DNA of 64,000 nucleotides. It comes from Marivirga atlantica (GTDB taxonomy: Bacteria > Bacteroidota > Bacteroidia > Cytophagales > Cyclobacteriaceae). Location of the stretch: NCBI RefSeq assembly GCF_016734805.1, contig NZ_JAERQG010000003.1:496001-560000 (forward strand), given 5' to 3'. Position 1 is the first letter of the stretch. Each line of letters begins with the position of its first letter. The notes beneath the pieces are model-generated. The model had not been told where the DNA came from, did no database searches, and was given only the letters and a program-made list of their open reading frames with translations. Below are positions 45,745-53,930 of this stretch, one piece after another. The position numbers and the translations under genes were made by a program.

Positions 45745-48506
45745 AGAAAGCCTTACTTCTTATAGCAACATATTTAATCCTTACCAACGCGTTCTGCCAG
45801 CAAAAGAAATATGTCAGTTTTAAAGAATCTAGTTTAACACTTACTGAGTTCTTGGAAAAAGTTACAAGTGAATATGATGTAAGGATTTACTATAAGAATA
45901 GTTGGACCGATACGGTTAAAACAAAAGTTGATTTTACTAACCTTTCAATCGAAGAAGCTCTCGATTCTGTTCTAAATAAATATAACATCTACAAATTTCG
46001 ATATAATGATGATTTTATTTTAACCAAGGATGTAATAATCATAGAACAACCGAAAATTCTACAGAGCATTTATGAACCTCAATCTAATGTAAATGGTGCC
46101 AAAGGAATGGTTTTTCAGAAAGATTTGGAAAAGATTCAATCTGAAAATAGAGACCTTAACTTAATAGAAGTAGGAAATAGAGCAAAATATAAAGAAGGTG
46201 GAAAATCCACTCTTGTTGGTTACATTAAGGAAAGAGTATCTAAAAATCCTATACCAGAAGTATTAATTTATACTGAAGACAAGAAGACTTTCTCAAAGAC
46301 GGATGAAAATGGTTTTTATGCATTAAATATTTCAAACGGCAAGAACCTTTTGACCTATCAATATTTGGGAAAGCTAACAAAGCAAAAATTTATACTTATG
46401 CTTTCTGACGGGCAACTAGATGTAGAGTTAGATGATGATATTATTACATTAAAAGAAGTAACCGTAAAGGCAGATCAAAGAGATAATATTGAAAACACAA
46501 TAATGGGTATCGAGAAAATTGATGTTCAGGACACTAAAAATATGCCGGTTGTATTAGGTGAAAAAGATATCATTAAAGTAGCAACAAGCACAGCTGGTAT
46601 TCAAACTGTTGGTGAAGGAGCAGCAGGTATTCACGTAAGAGGAGGGAAATCTGATCAGAATTTAATGCTTCTAGATGGTGCTACAATTTACAATAGCAAC
46701 CACTTTTTTGGCTTTTTCTCGGCTTTCAATTCAGATGCGTTAGATGGTATGAAAGTTTATAAGAGTAGTATGCCAGCACAATACGGAGGCAGATTATCTT
46801 CCGTCTTCGATATTGAAACCAAGAAAGCGAGTAAGGAGAAAGCTAGCTTTATAGCAGCCTTTTCTCCTATCACAGCTAAAGCAACTGCAGAAATACCTAT
46901 TATTAAAGAAAAAGCAGGTATTATGTTAGGAGGTCGAATCACTTACTCAAACTGGATACTCCAGAGAATCAACAATGCATCTTTTAAAGAAAATGAAGCT
47001 TCTTTCTCAGATCTAACAGGACGATTTGATTATGACCTAAATGAAAAAAATTCCATTAAACTTTCAGCATATATTAGTAATGATAAATTTAGACTTAATT
47101 CAGACACAATCTTTTCTTTTTCTGATTTCAGTTATTCGAATATGCTCAGTTCATTAGAATGGAGGCATATACACAATAAGAATTTCGAATCAAAGATTAG
47201 TTTCTCATCGTCTAATTATGGATATAAACTTTTGAGTAATTCGGTGCCGGAGAATTCATTCAAGCAAGATTTTGATATTTCGGAACTTACAGGAAAATAC
47301 CTTTTAGATTTTTTCATTAATGAAAAGCATACTCTTAAGGCAGGTATTGAATCAAAGTTCTATAAAGTAAACCCAGGAAGTTTACAACCAACTAATTCAG
47401 TTTCTGAAATAACAACAAAAAATATTCAACGAGAAAAAGGAATTGAAACAGGTATATTTTTATCAGATAAATACGATTTAAATAAAAAGATTAATTTAGA
47501 TATAGGACTAAGGTTCAATAATTTTGTGAGTCTCGGAGCTAAGGATGTATTTGTCTATGAAGAAAATGCTCCAAGAGTAAGGGCTTCAGTTATTGATACG
47601 CTTGACTTTTCAGAAAATGAAATTATTAAAAATTTTAATGGCTTGGATTATCGTTTTGCAGCACGATATAGCCTCAATAAGAAATCATCCATCAAGGCAT
47701 CATATAATAAAGTTAGACAATATCTTCATAGCCTTTCAAACGCTGCATCCGTTTCACCTACGGACATCTGGGTTATTTCAAATTATCATATTGATCCGCA
47801 AACTTCTGATCAGTTATCATTAGGATACTTTCAGAATTTTCTAGATAATAGTCTCGAAACAAGCGTAGAATTCTACTACAAACAATTAAATAATTTAGTT
47901 GATTTTAAGGTTGGCGCTGATTTTCTTTTAAACAATCAGATAGAAGCAGATGTCTTACAAGGAGAAGGCCGGTCATATGGAATGGAACTCTCACTCAAGA
48001 AAAAAGGTAAATTAAATGGGTGGATCAATTACACTTTTGCGCGCTCCTTGTTACGGTTAAATGGCGATTTTCCTGATGAAATCATAAACCAGGGAGATTA
48101 TTTCCCAACTAATTATGATAAGCCACATACTCTTAATGTTGTAGCTAATTACAAATTAACAAAAAGAGTAAGCTTTTCTTTAAATAGTAATTTCACCTCT
48201 GGAAGACCAGTCACCTACCCCGTAGGAACATATAATTTTAAAGGATCAGAGGTAGTACATTATAGTGACAGAAACTCCTTTAGAATACCTGATTACTTTA
48301 GAGTTGATATTGGTATTAATTTAGAGGAAGGACATAGAGTTAATAAATCTTATCATTCCTATTGGTCCTTTTCAGTATATAATCTATTAGGTAGAGATAA
48401 TCCTTTTTCAGTATTTTTTGATGTGAGAGATGGTGAGGTTTACGGCTATCAGTTAATAGTGTTTGGCAACCCTATTCCTATTGTTACATTTAATTTAAGA
48501 TTCTAA
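45741..48506 (+). CDS. TonB-dependent receptor with N-terminal STN domain
   Basis: The 921-residue receptor has a signal peptide (1-20), an STN domain (about 25-95; FKESSLTLTEFLEKVTSEYD), a carboxypeptidase-regulatory-like domain (about 155-235; LVGYIKERVSKNPIPEVLIY), a plug (about 260-375; IHVRGGKSDQNLMLLDGATI, MKVYKSSMPAQYGGRLSSVFD) and a barrel to the C-terminus. The STN domain is used by signal-transducing receptors to contact a periplasmic anti-sigma factor such as FecR. No FecR gene or sigma factor lies nearby, so the partner may be elsewhere. A DUF4249 gene follows after two bases. Confidence 0.9.
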   Translation: MKKALLLIATYLILTNAFCQQKKYVSFKESSLTLTEFLEKVTSEYDVRIYYKNSWTDTVKTKVDFTNLSIEEALDSVLNKYNIYKFRYNDDFILTKDVIIIEQPKILQSIYEPQSNVNGAKGMVFQKDLEKIQSENRDLNLIEVGNRAKYKEGGKSTLVGYIKERVSKNPIPEVLIYTEDKKTFSKTDENGFYALNISNGKNLLTYQYLGKLTKQKFILMLSDGQLDVELDDDIITLKEVTVKADQRDNIENTIMGIEKIDVQDTKNMPVVLGEKDIIKVATSTAGIQTVGEGAAGIHVRGGKSDQNLMLLDGATIYNSNHFFGFFSAFNSDALDGMKVYKSSMPAQYGGRLSSVFDIETKKASKEKASFIAAFSPITAKATAEIPIIKEKAGIMLGGRITYSNWILQRINNASFKENEASFSDLTGRFDYDLNEKNSIKLSAYISNDKFRLNSDTIFSFSDFSYSNMLSSLEWRHIHNKNFESKISFSSSNYGYKLLSNSVPENSFKQDFDISELTGKYLLDFFINEKHTLKAGIESKFYKVNPGSLQPTNSVSEITTKNIQREKGIETGIFLSDKYDLNKKINLDIGLRFNNFVSLGAKDVFVYEENAPRVRASVIDTLDFSENEIIKNFNGLDYRFAARYSLNKKSSIKASYNKVRQYLHSLSNAASVSPTDIWVISNYHIDPQTSDQLSLGYFQNFLDNSLETSVEFYYKQLNNLVDFKVGADFLLNNQIEADVLQGEGRSYGMELSLKKKGKLNGWINYTFARSLLRLNGDFPDEIINQGDYFPTNYDKPHTLNVVANYKLTKRVSFSLNSNFTSGRPVTYPVGTYNFKGSEVVHYSDRNSFRIPDYFRVDIGINLEEGHRVNKSYHSYWSFSVYNLLGRDNPFSVFFDVRDGEVYGYQLIVFGNPIPIVTFNLRF

Positions 48507-48508
48507 GG

Positions 48509-49684
48509 ATGAGAAAGATTATAATAATATACCTGTTTGTCTGTTCAATTTCTTGTATTGAACCTTTTGACTATAAAGTAAATGACTATGACCAGAACTT
48601 AGTTGTTGAAGCGATATTAACGAATGAAGACAAACATCATCAAGTTAAACTTACATACACTTCCCCTATCAATGATCAGGAAGAAATTTTTGCTACTGGG
48701 GCTAAAGTTAACATAACTTCAAGTAACAATGAGACTATTTCTTTTGAAGAAATTGAACCAGGTATTTACCAAACTATCAATAAAGTGAGAGGGCAGATCG
48801 GTATTGAATATAAATTAAATATTAATACAAAAGAAGATCGTGTTTATGAATCGTCTCTTGAAAAATTACCAGAAAGCGCTCCTATTACAAGTTTATATGC
48901 TAGGTTTGAGAATGTGCCTTCAGCCGAATTAAACAGAAATGAAGGAGGAATACAGTTTTTTATTGATACAGAATTGAATAATGGCCCTGGTTACTTTAGA
49001 TATGAATGGGAGGAAACTTACCTTATTGTTGTACCCTATCCTTCTGAGCTATCTTTTAACTTAGCAGATTGTACATTCGTTGAAAGAGAAGAAATAATTA
49101 GTCGCTGTTACCAAAATAGATATTCAGAAGGTTTATTAATTGCAAATTCAAATTCAAATGAATTAAATAACATAAGAGCTTTCCCTTTACATTTTATTGG
49201 AAACGAATCTGAATCTGATGCTCCTTATAGACTAAGACATAGATATTCCTTGCTAGCCAAACAATACAACATTAACAGTAGCACCTATGAATATTATAGA
49301 AAATTAAAAGCAGCAAATGAATCAGGAGGCTCTCTTTTTGATGAGCAACAAGGAGCAATTACTGGAAACATAAATTCAGTTACTGATGACGGAGAAGCTG
49401 TTTTAGGAAATTTCGAAGTTTCAAGTGTTACATCAAAAAGAAACTTCTTTAATCCAGAAGATTTTAATGCACCTTTTGAAAGACCAGACAACCTCTTCGA
49501 CTGTCCCTTTGGGCAAGAAATATTTCCTCCAGGAGATAGTTTGCTTTATTATATAACAACTGGTTTCTATGATGTTTATAAAAGGACTGAAGGCTTTGGA
49601 GCAACACTTTATATAGGCACTAAAAACTGCGTAAGATGTGATCACTTCGCAAACCCTGACAAACCTGATTATTGGATAGATTAA
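48509..49684 (+). CDS. DUF4249 lipoprotein
   Basis: The 391-residue lipoprotein has a short signal with lipobox VCSISC (cysteine at about 16) and the pattern CIEPFDYKVNDYDQNLVVEAILTNEDKHHQVKLTYTSPI typical of DUF4249 (split here). A middle beta-rich domain (about 25-115) is followed by a variable part and a C-terminal segment with conserved cysteines and FEVSSVTSKRNFFN. DUF4249 proteins sit next to TonB receptors and are thought to work with them as SusD-like partners. The gene overlaps the next one by one base (TAATG). Confidence 0.85.
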   Translation: MRKIIIIYLFVCSISCIEPFDYKVNDYDQNLVVEAILTNEDKHHQVKLTYTSPINDQEEIFATGAKVNITSSNNETISFEEIEPGIYQTINKVRGQIGIEYKLNINTKEDRVYESSLEKLPESAPITSLYARFENVPSAELNRNEGGIQFFIDTELNNGPGYFRYEWEETYLIVVPYPSELSFNLADCTFVEREEIISRCYQNRYSEGLLIANSNSNELNNIRAFPLHFIGNESESDAPYRLRHRYSLLAKQYNINSSTYEYYRKLKAANESGGSLFDEQQGAITGNINSVTDDGEAVLGNFEVSSVTSKRNFFNPEDFNAPFERPDNLFDCPFGQEIFPPGDSLLYYITTGFYDVYKRTEGFGATLYIGTKNCVRCDHFANPDKPDYWID

Positions 49685-51870
49685 TGGATAAAAAAGCAAC
49701 TTTAATAATATTCTTTTTCCTATTTGTACAATTAACTTTTGCACAGAATAGTGATATTAGGGAACGTGTTTATATACAGACCAATGACAACACTTTTATC
49801 TCTGGTGAAACGCTAAGCTTTTCAATATTTGTTATTAGTCATAAAACACAACTGTTAAGTAGTCAAAGTAACATAATATATATCGAATTAATCGGTAATA
49901 ACGGAAGCGTATTTAAACAAAAGCTTCTATTAAAAAATGGAAGAGCATCAGGCTCCTTCTTTATCAACTCATTAATTCAAACAGGGCACTACAAATTAAT
50001 AGCCTCTACTAGATGGATGAGAAATTTTAATGACTTTTTCGAGTTGCCAATAGAAGTTATAAATCCCTTTGAGGATTATAAATTAAAAATCTCCGAAAAA
50101 AACTTAAGCTTTAAACTTTTACCAGAGTCTAAAGAAGTCGTGGCTAATATCCCAAATAATATATGCTTTAAAATAAGTAACACCGAATATCCTGCGGAAA
50201 CATATGAAGCAAAAATAATTGGAGATAACTCTGAAGAAATAATAAATTTTAACTTCAATGATTTTGGTTTTGCTTGTCAGCAATTTATTCCAGAAAAAGA
50301 TCAAAAGGCTATAATAACAGACAGAAACGGTAATATCTCTATATTCCCTTTAAAATATACAATAGAAGAAGGTACAAAATTAGTCATCGAAGAAGATGAT
50401 ATCGAGATTAAGGTAACGGTCAAATCGTCCGATTCTAATAATTTATTTTTTAATCTTAATATCATCAATGATGAATTACTAAGACAAGAAAGTCTTAGAA
50501 GTAATCAACCTGTTACATTCAAAAAATCTGACTTTAAGCCCGGGCTTATTAAATTAATTTTAAGGATGGACGAAGTACTAGTTGACAAACGTCAACTATA
50601 TATCTCAGATGATGAATATTCAAGTCCTATTTTGGTGAAAGAAAATTACTTAAGTAATGATAGCGTTACAATTTATCTACCAATACCAAAAGGAAATTAT
50701 AGTATATCGGTAAGAAAGGTCTATGACAATTTTCAATGGCATTCTTTAACAGCAACCGATAGCAAATTATGGTTTATGCTCGACACTTTAAAGTTTGAAA
50801 CAATATTTCTAAAAAACACAACTTTACTGGCAAAGTTAAATGCCTTTAAAACTCTGGATAATAATGTTAAAGAAGTAAATTATTTACCTGAATCAAGAAA
50901 TGAGCTTATTCAAGGAAGAGCTTATTATAAAAATGGAAAAGAATATTCGAATAAACCTCTTATTTTATCCTTCCCGGGTAAAAATTCATTTCAAAATAAT
51001 ATAATTAACACAGATGACAAAGGTAATTTTCTTTTTCATTTTAAGCCGGACAGTTATGATCGGACGGCATATATAAGTAGTATTAATATAGCCCCAAATA
51101 TTAGCTTTGAATATGAATCTAAGTATATTAGTATCGATTCGATAAAAACCATATTTCCAGAAGTTAATTTAGATTCGTCTCAAATTTTAGACGTCAAAGA
51201 AAGGAGCATAAGGAATCAAATACTTAATGCTTATAATATCACCAACTCAATTAATAAGTTGAACACCAGTTGGCAACCTCAAATAGACAATTACAGACTT
51301 TCCTATGATTTTGATAATTATAAACGCTTCGATAATCTTGAGCAACACATAATTGAATATATAAACCTAATTTCAGTTAAAAACAATAAAGTATTCATTG
51401 GAGAGTTAAATGTACCCATTGACAGTACTAACCAGTTGATTCTGCTAGATGGCCTTCCTGTTGACCCAGAAAAAATTCTAGAAATAAATCCATATCTAGT
51501 ACAAAGCATACACATAGAAAACTCTCCAATTTATTTGGGAAAGGGTGTATTTTCTGGAGTTATGCTTTTGAAATCAAAAAATGAAATCTTAGCAGATTAC
51601 AACACTGAAGACTATGCTAAACTTGTAATTAAAGGATTATCAAATTTATTGGAGGTAGATGATAACTGGTATATTCCAAATAGTGATAATAATCAACCTG
51701 ATTTACGCGAACAACTTTATTGGCAACCAGAACTTAGACACAGTAATGATAATTCTGCTAAAATAACTTTTAAGACTTCTGATGTAAAAGGAAAGTTTTT
51801 ATTAAAAATTGATGGTTTTAGCGATGATGGAAGAGCTGTAAGTAAGAATGTAATTCTAACAGTACAATGA
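49684..51870 (+). CDS. MG2-like exported protein with plug-like segment
   Basis: The 728-residue product has a signal peptide (MDKKATLIIFFFLFVQLTFA), an MG2-type domain (about 25-125; YIQTNDNTFISGETLSFSIF, a pattern of macroglobulin repeats), further beta domains, and a CNA/carboxypeptidase-like repeat near 415-465. Near 590-640 a segment (ILLDGLPVDPEKILEINPYL, then IHIENSPIYLGKGVFSGVML) looks like the plug domain of TonB receptors, although no barrel follows. ATG at 49684 is preferred to the upstream ATG at 49672. It overlaps the DUF4249 stop by one base. Confidence 0.75.
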   Translation: MDKKATLIIFFFLFVQLTFAQNSDIRERVYIQTNDNTFISGETLSFSIFVISHKTQLLSSQSNIIYIELIGNNGSVFKQKLLLKNGRASGSFFINSLIQTGHYKLIASTRWMRNFNDFFELPIEVINPFEDYKLKISEKNLSFKLLPESKEVVANIPNNICFKISNTEYPAETYEAKIIGDNSEEIINFNFNDFGFACQQFIPEKDQKAIITDRNGNISIFPLKYTIEEGTKLVIEEDDIEIKVTVKSSDSNNLFFNLNIINDELLRQESLRSNQPVTFKKSDFKPGLIKLILRMDEVLVDKRQLYISDDEYSSPILVKENYLSNDSVTIYLPIPKGNYSISVRKVYDNFQWHSLTATDSKLWFMLDTLKFETIFLKNTTLLAKLNAFKTLDNNVKEVNYLPESRNELIQGRAYYKNGKEYSNKPLILSFPGKNSFQNNIINTDDKGNFLFHFKPDSYDRTAYISSINIAPNISFEYESKYISIDSIKTIFPEVNLDSSQILDVKERSIRNQILNAYNITNSINKLNTSWQPQIDNYRLSYDFDNYKRFDNLEQHIIEYINLISVKNNKVFIGELNVPIDSTNQLILLDGLPVDPEKILEINPYLVQSIHIENSPIYLGKGVFSGVMLLKSKNEILADYNTEDYAKLVIKGLSNLLEVDDNWYIPNSDNNQPDLREQLYWQPELRHSNDNSAKITFKTSDVKGKFLLKIDGFSDDGRAVSKNVILTVQ

Positions 51871-51877
51871 TCATATA

Positions 51878-52555
51878 TTAATTCAAGTTAATTTGATCGA
51901 TATTCTTTTGAAAATGAAGTTCAAGGGAATCAAGATTTAGACAGCATAAATTACCCATTCCTTCCTGCTCCATTTTAAAACAGCCATTGTCAATATCCAT
52001 CACCTGGTTCTTGTCAAACTGATCTCTCATTTCAATAATTCTTTTTTTGGTAATAGGTTCATGACCGTGAATAATCTTCCTATCTCCCAGCCATTTGTAA
52101 TTGATAGTTTCATACCAGCCTCTTATCCACATCAGGTTATGGCTATCCTCTAAAGGATTTGCTTTGGAAAAGTCGAGTCCGGCATGTACAAAAATATGCT
52201 CCCGATCATCCTTATAAAGCTTTAGGTTCTTAAACCAATCAATATAATGATTGTCCAACTGATTTAACTTCTTAACACCAAAGCTATCTAAAGTTTCAGT
52301 AAATATAGAAGGTGGATTACCGCTGTCAAGATAATCCAAAAGCATATCTTCATGATTTCCCTGAATGGTGTGAATCTGATAGTCATTTTGCTGAAGATAC
52401 ATGATTTTATCAATCACCTCCTTGCTTCTGGGCATCCTGTTGATGTAGTCACCAAGTATGAATAATTCATCTGATTTATTCAATCCTATTGAATTCAAAA
52501 GCTCCTCAAAAGTAAGTCCGCATCCGTGTATATCGCTGATAGCGTATTTTGGCAT
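51878..52555 (-). CDS. PPP-type metallophosphoesterase with altered motif II
   Basis: The 225-residue protein has the phosphoesterase motifs SDIHG (residues 7-11), GDYINRMP (35-42), GNHEDML (66-72), HAGL (near 123) and HGHEP (near 162). In PPP phosphatases motif II is usually GDYVDRG, so here the second aspartate is asparagine and the glycine is methionine, while the first aspartate and arginine are kept. The metal site is probably intact, but activity is uncertain. The substrate could be a phosphoprotein or a nucleotide such as a diadenosine polyphosphate. The gene is convergent with the MG2 gene. Confidence 0.82.
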   Translation of the reverse strand: MPKYAISDIHGCGLTFEELLNSIGLNKSDELFILGDYINRMPRSKEVIDKIMYLQQNDYQIHTIQGNHEDMLLDYLDSGNPPSIFTETLDSFGVKKLNQLDNHYIDWFKNLKLYKDDREHIFVHAGLDFSKANPLEDSHNLMWIRGWYETINYKWLGDRKIIHGHEPITKKRIIEMRDQFDKNQVMDIDNGCFKMEQEGMGNLCCLNLDSLELHFQKNIDQINLN

Positions 52556-52822
52556 ATTTTTAAACTTTGGTATTTGCTTTATAAATAAATATATCGATCG
52601 GATGTTTAATTAGTAAACCTTGAGCTCTTATGATTCAAGCCTTAACAATACGTAGAACTTGTTTTAGCAATTATTCAATAGTACATAATTATGAAATATA
52701 GAAGCCGCATTCAATGTATTATTGCTGTCATAGATTAGTGATTCTTCTCAACTTTAAGACATCAGAAACGTGTAGTGGATTATAAAAGAATTTATAATTC
52801 GTATACAATCCCCATTAATTAG

Positions 52823-53836
52823 ATGAAATCAAATATACCTTACTCCATATTGGAATTAGCCACCGTTTCTCAAGGAGAAACTCCTGGAGATTCTTTTGAA
52901 AAAGCTTTAGACTTAGCGCAAAAGGCTGAAACAGCAGGCTATCATCGCTTTTGGTTGGCAGAACACCATAACATGAAAAGTATTGCCAGCTCTGCTACTT
53001 CGGTATTGATTGGTCATATAGCTAGTGGCACAAAAAAAATACGTGTCGGTTCCGGAGGTATAATGCTCCCTAACCATTCTCCTTTAATTATTGCTGAACA
53101 GTTTGGTACCTTAGGGAGACTATACCCGGATAGAATAGATCTAGGCCTTGGCAGAGCACCAGGCACGGACCAGACCACTGCTCATGCCATCAGATCAGAT
53201 AGAATGCAATCTGTATATCGCTTTCCTGATGAAGTGAACCAAATTCAACAATACTTTTCAGCTGACAATGAAACCTCTACCGTGAGGGCAACAGTGGCTG
53301 AAGGGGTAAATGTACCATTATATATTTTAGGCTCCAGCACTGATAGTGCTCACCTTGCGGCCAAGAATGGATTGCCTTATGCTTTTGCTAGTCACTTTGC
53401 CCCAGGTCAATTGATGGAAGCTTTATCGATTTATCATAATGAATTTGAACCATCGGAACAATTGGAGGAGCCCTATACCATTGCCTGTGTTAATGTAATA
53501 GCTGCTGACACAAATGAGGAAGCAGAACAACTCTCAACCTCTTTAATTAAAATGATGTTAGGTGTGATGACCAACAACATAGATTATATGCAGCCTCCTA
53601 CAGCTATGACGCCTGATTTAAAGGAATTAGCTATGAGCCCAGCTTTTCAGCGTATGCTAAAATATGCCTTTATTGGTGATAAAGCAGATGTTAAAAGGAA
53701 GACCAAAGAGTTTATTAATGCTACACAGGTAGATGAGCTCATGGTAGTTTCTCATATTTACAATCATGAGGCGCGGTTGAAATCTTATGAAACTTTTGCT
53801 GAAATTATGCAGGAATTAATGAGTATGGAAGCCTAA
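52823..53836 (+). CDS. Flavin-dependent luciferase-like (LLM) oxidoreductase
   Basis: The 337-residue protein has the TIM-barrel pattern of the bacterial luciferase-like family: SILELATVSQGETPGDSFEK at the start, GYHRFWLAEHHNMKSIASSATSVLIGHIA near 37-65, IRVGSGGIMLPNHSPLIIAEQFGTL near 72-96 and RIDLGLGRAPGTDQ near 101-115. This matches the MsnO8-type group of LLM oxidoreductases, which use FMNH2 or F420. The substrate is unknown. It is a single gene with a 267-base gap before it, in which I see no clear promoter or RNA. Confidence 0.88.
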   Translation: MKSNIPYSILELATVSQGETPGDSFEKALDLAQKAETAGYHRFWLAEHHNMKSIASSATSVLIGHIASGTKKIRVGSGGIMLPNHSPLIIAEQFGTLGRLYPDRIDLGLGRAPGTDQTTAHAIRSDRMQSVYRFPDEVNQIQQYFSADNETSTVRATVAEGVNVPLYILGSSTDSAHLAAKNGLPYAFASHFAPGQLMEALSIYHNEFEPSEQLEEPYTIACVNVIAADTNEEAEQLSTSLIKMMLGVMTNNIDYMQPPTAMTPDLKELAMSPAFQRMLKYAFIGDKADVKRKTKEFINATQVDELMVVSHIYNHEARLKSYETFAEIMQELMSMEA

Positions 53837-53867
53837 AGTCATTCGTTTTCAGAATTTACAATATCAA

Positions 53868-53901
53868 TAAAAAATCCGTAGTGTTCAAAGGAACACTACG
53901 G
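53868..53901 (-). terminator. Terminator of the glycan utilization operon
   Basis: On the minus strand CCGTAGTGTTC (53901-53891) pairs with GAACACTACGG (53886-53876), with a 4-base loop, and is followed by ATTTTTTA. It ends transcription of the GH3 gene and not that of the plus-strand gene, which has no T-tract. Confidence 0.8.
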
Positions 53902-53930
53902 GTATAACTAAACTAAAACGAAGCTCTTTT

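Noticed and set aside
49433-49744. Minus-strand frame of 103 codons over the DUF4249/MG2 junction
   Set aside because: It overlaps two real genes that are coupled by TAATG and has low-complexity hydrophobic sequence.
53876-53901. Hairpin after the LLM oxidoreductase gene as a plus-strand terminator
   Set aside because: The T-tract lies only on the minus-strand side, so it serves the glycan operon.
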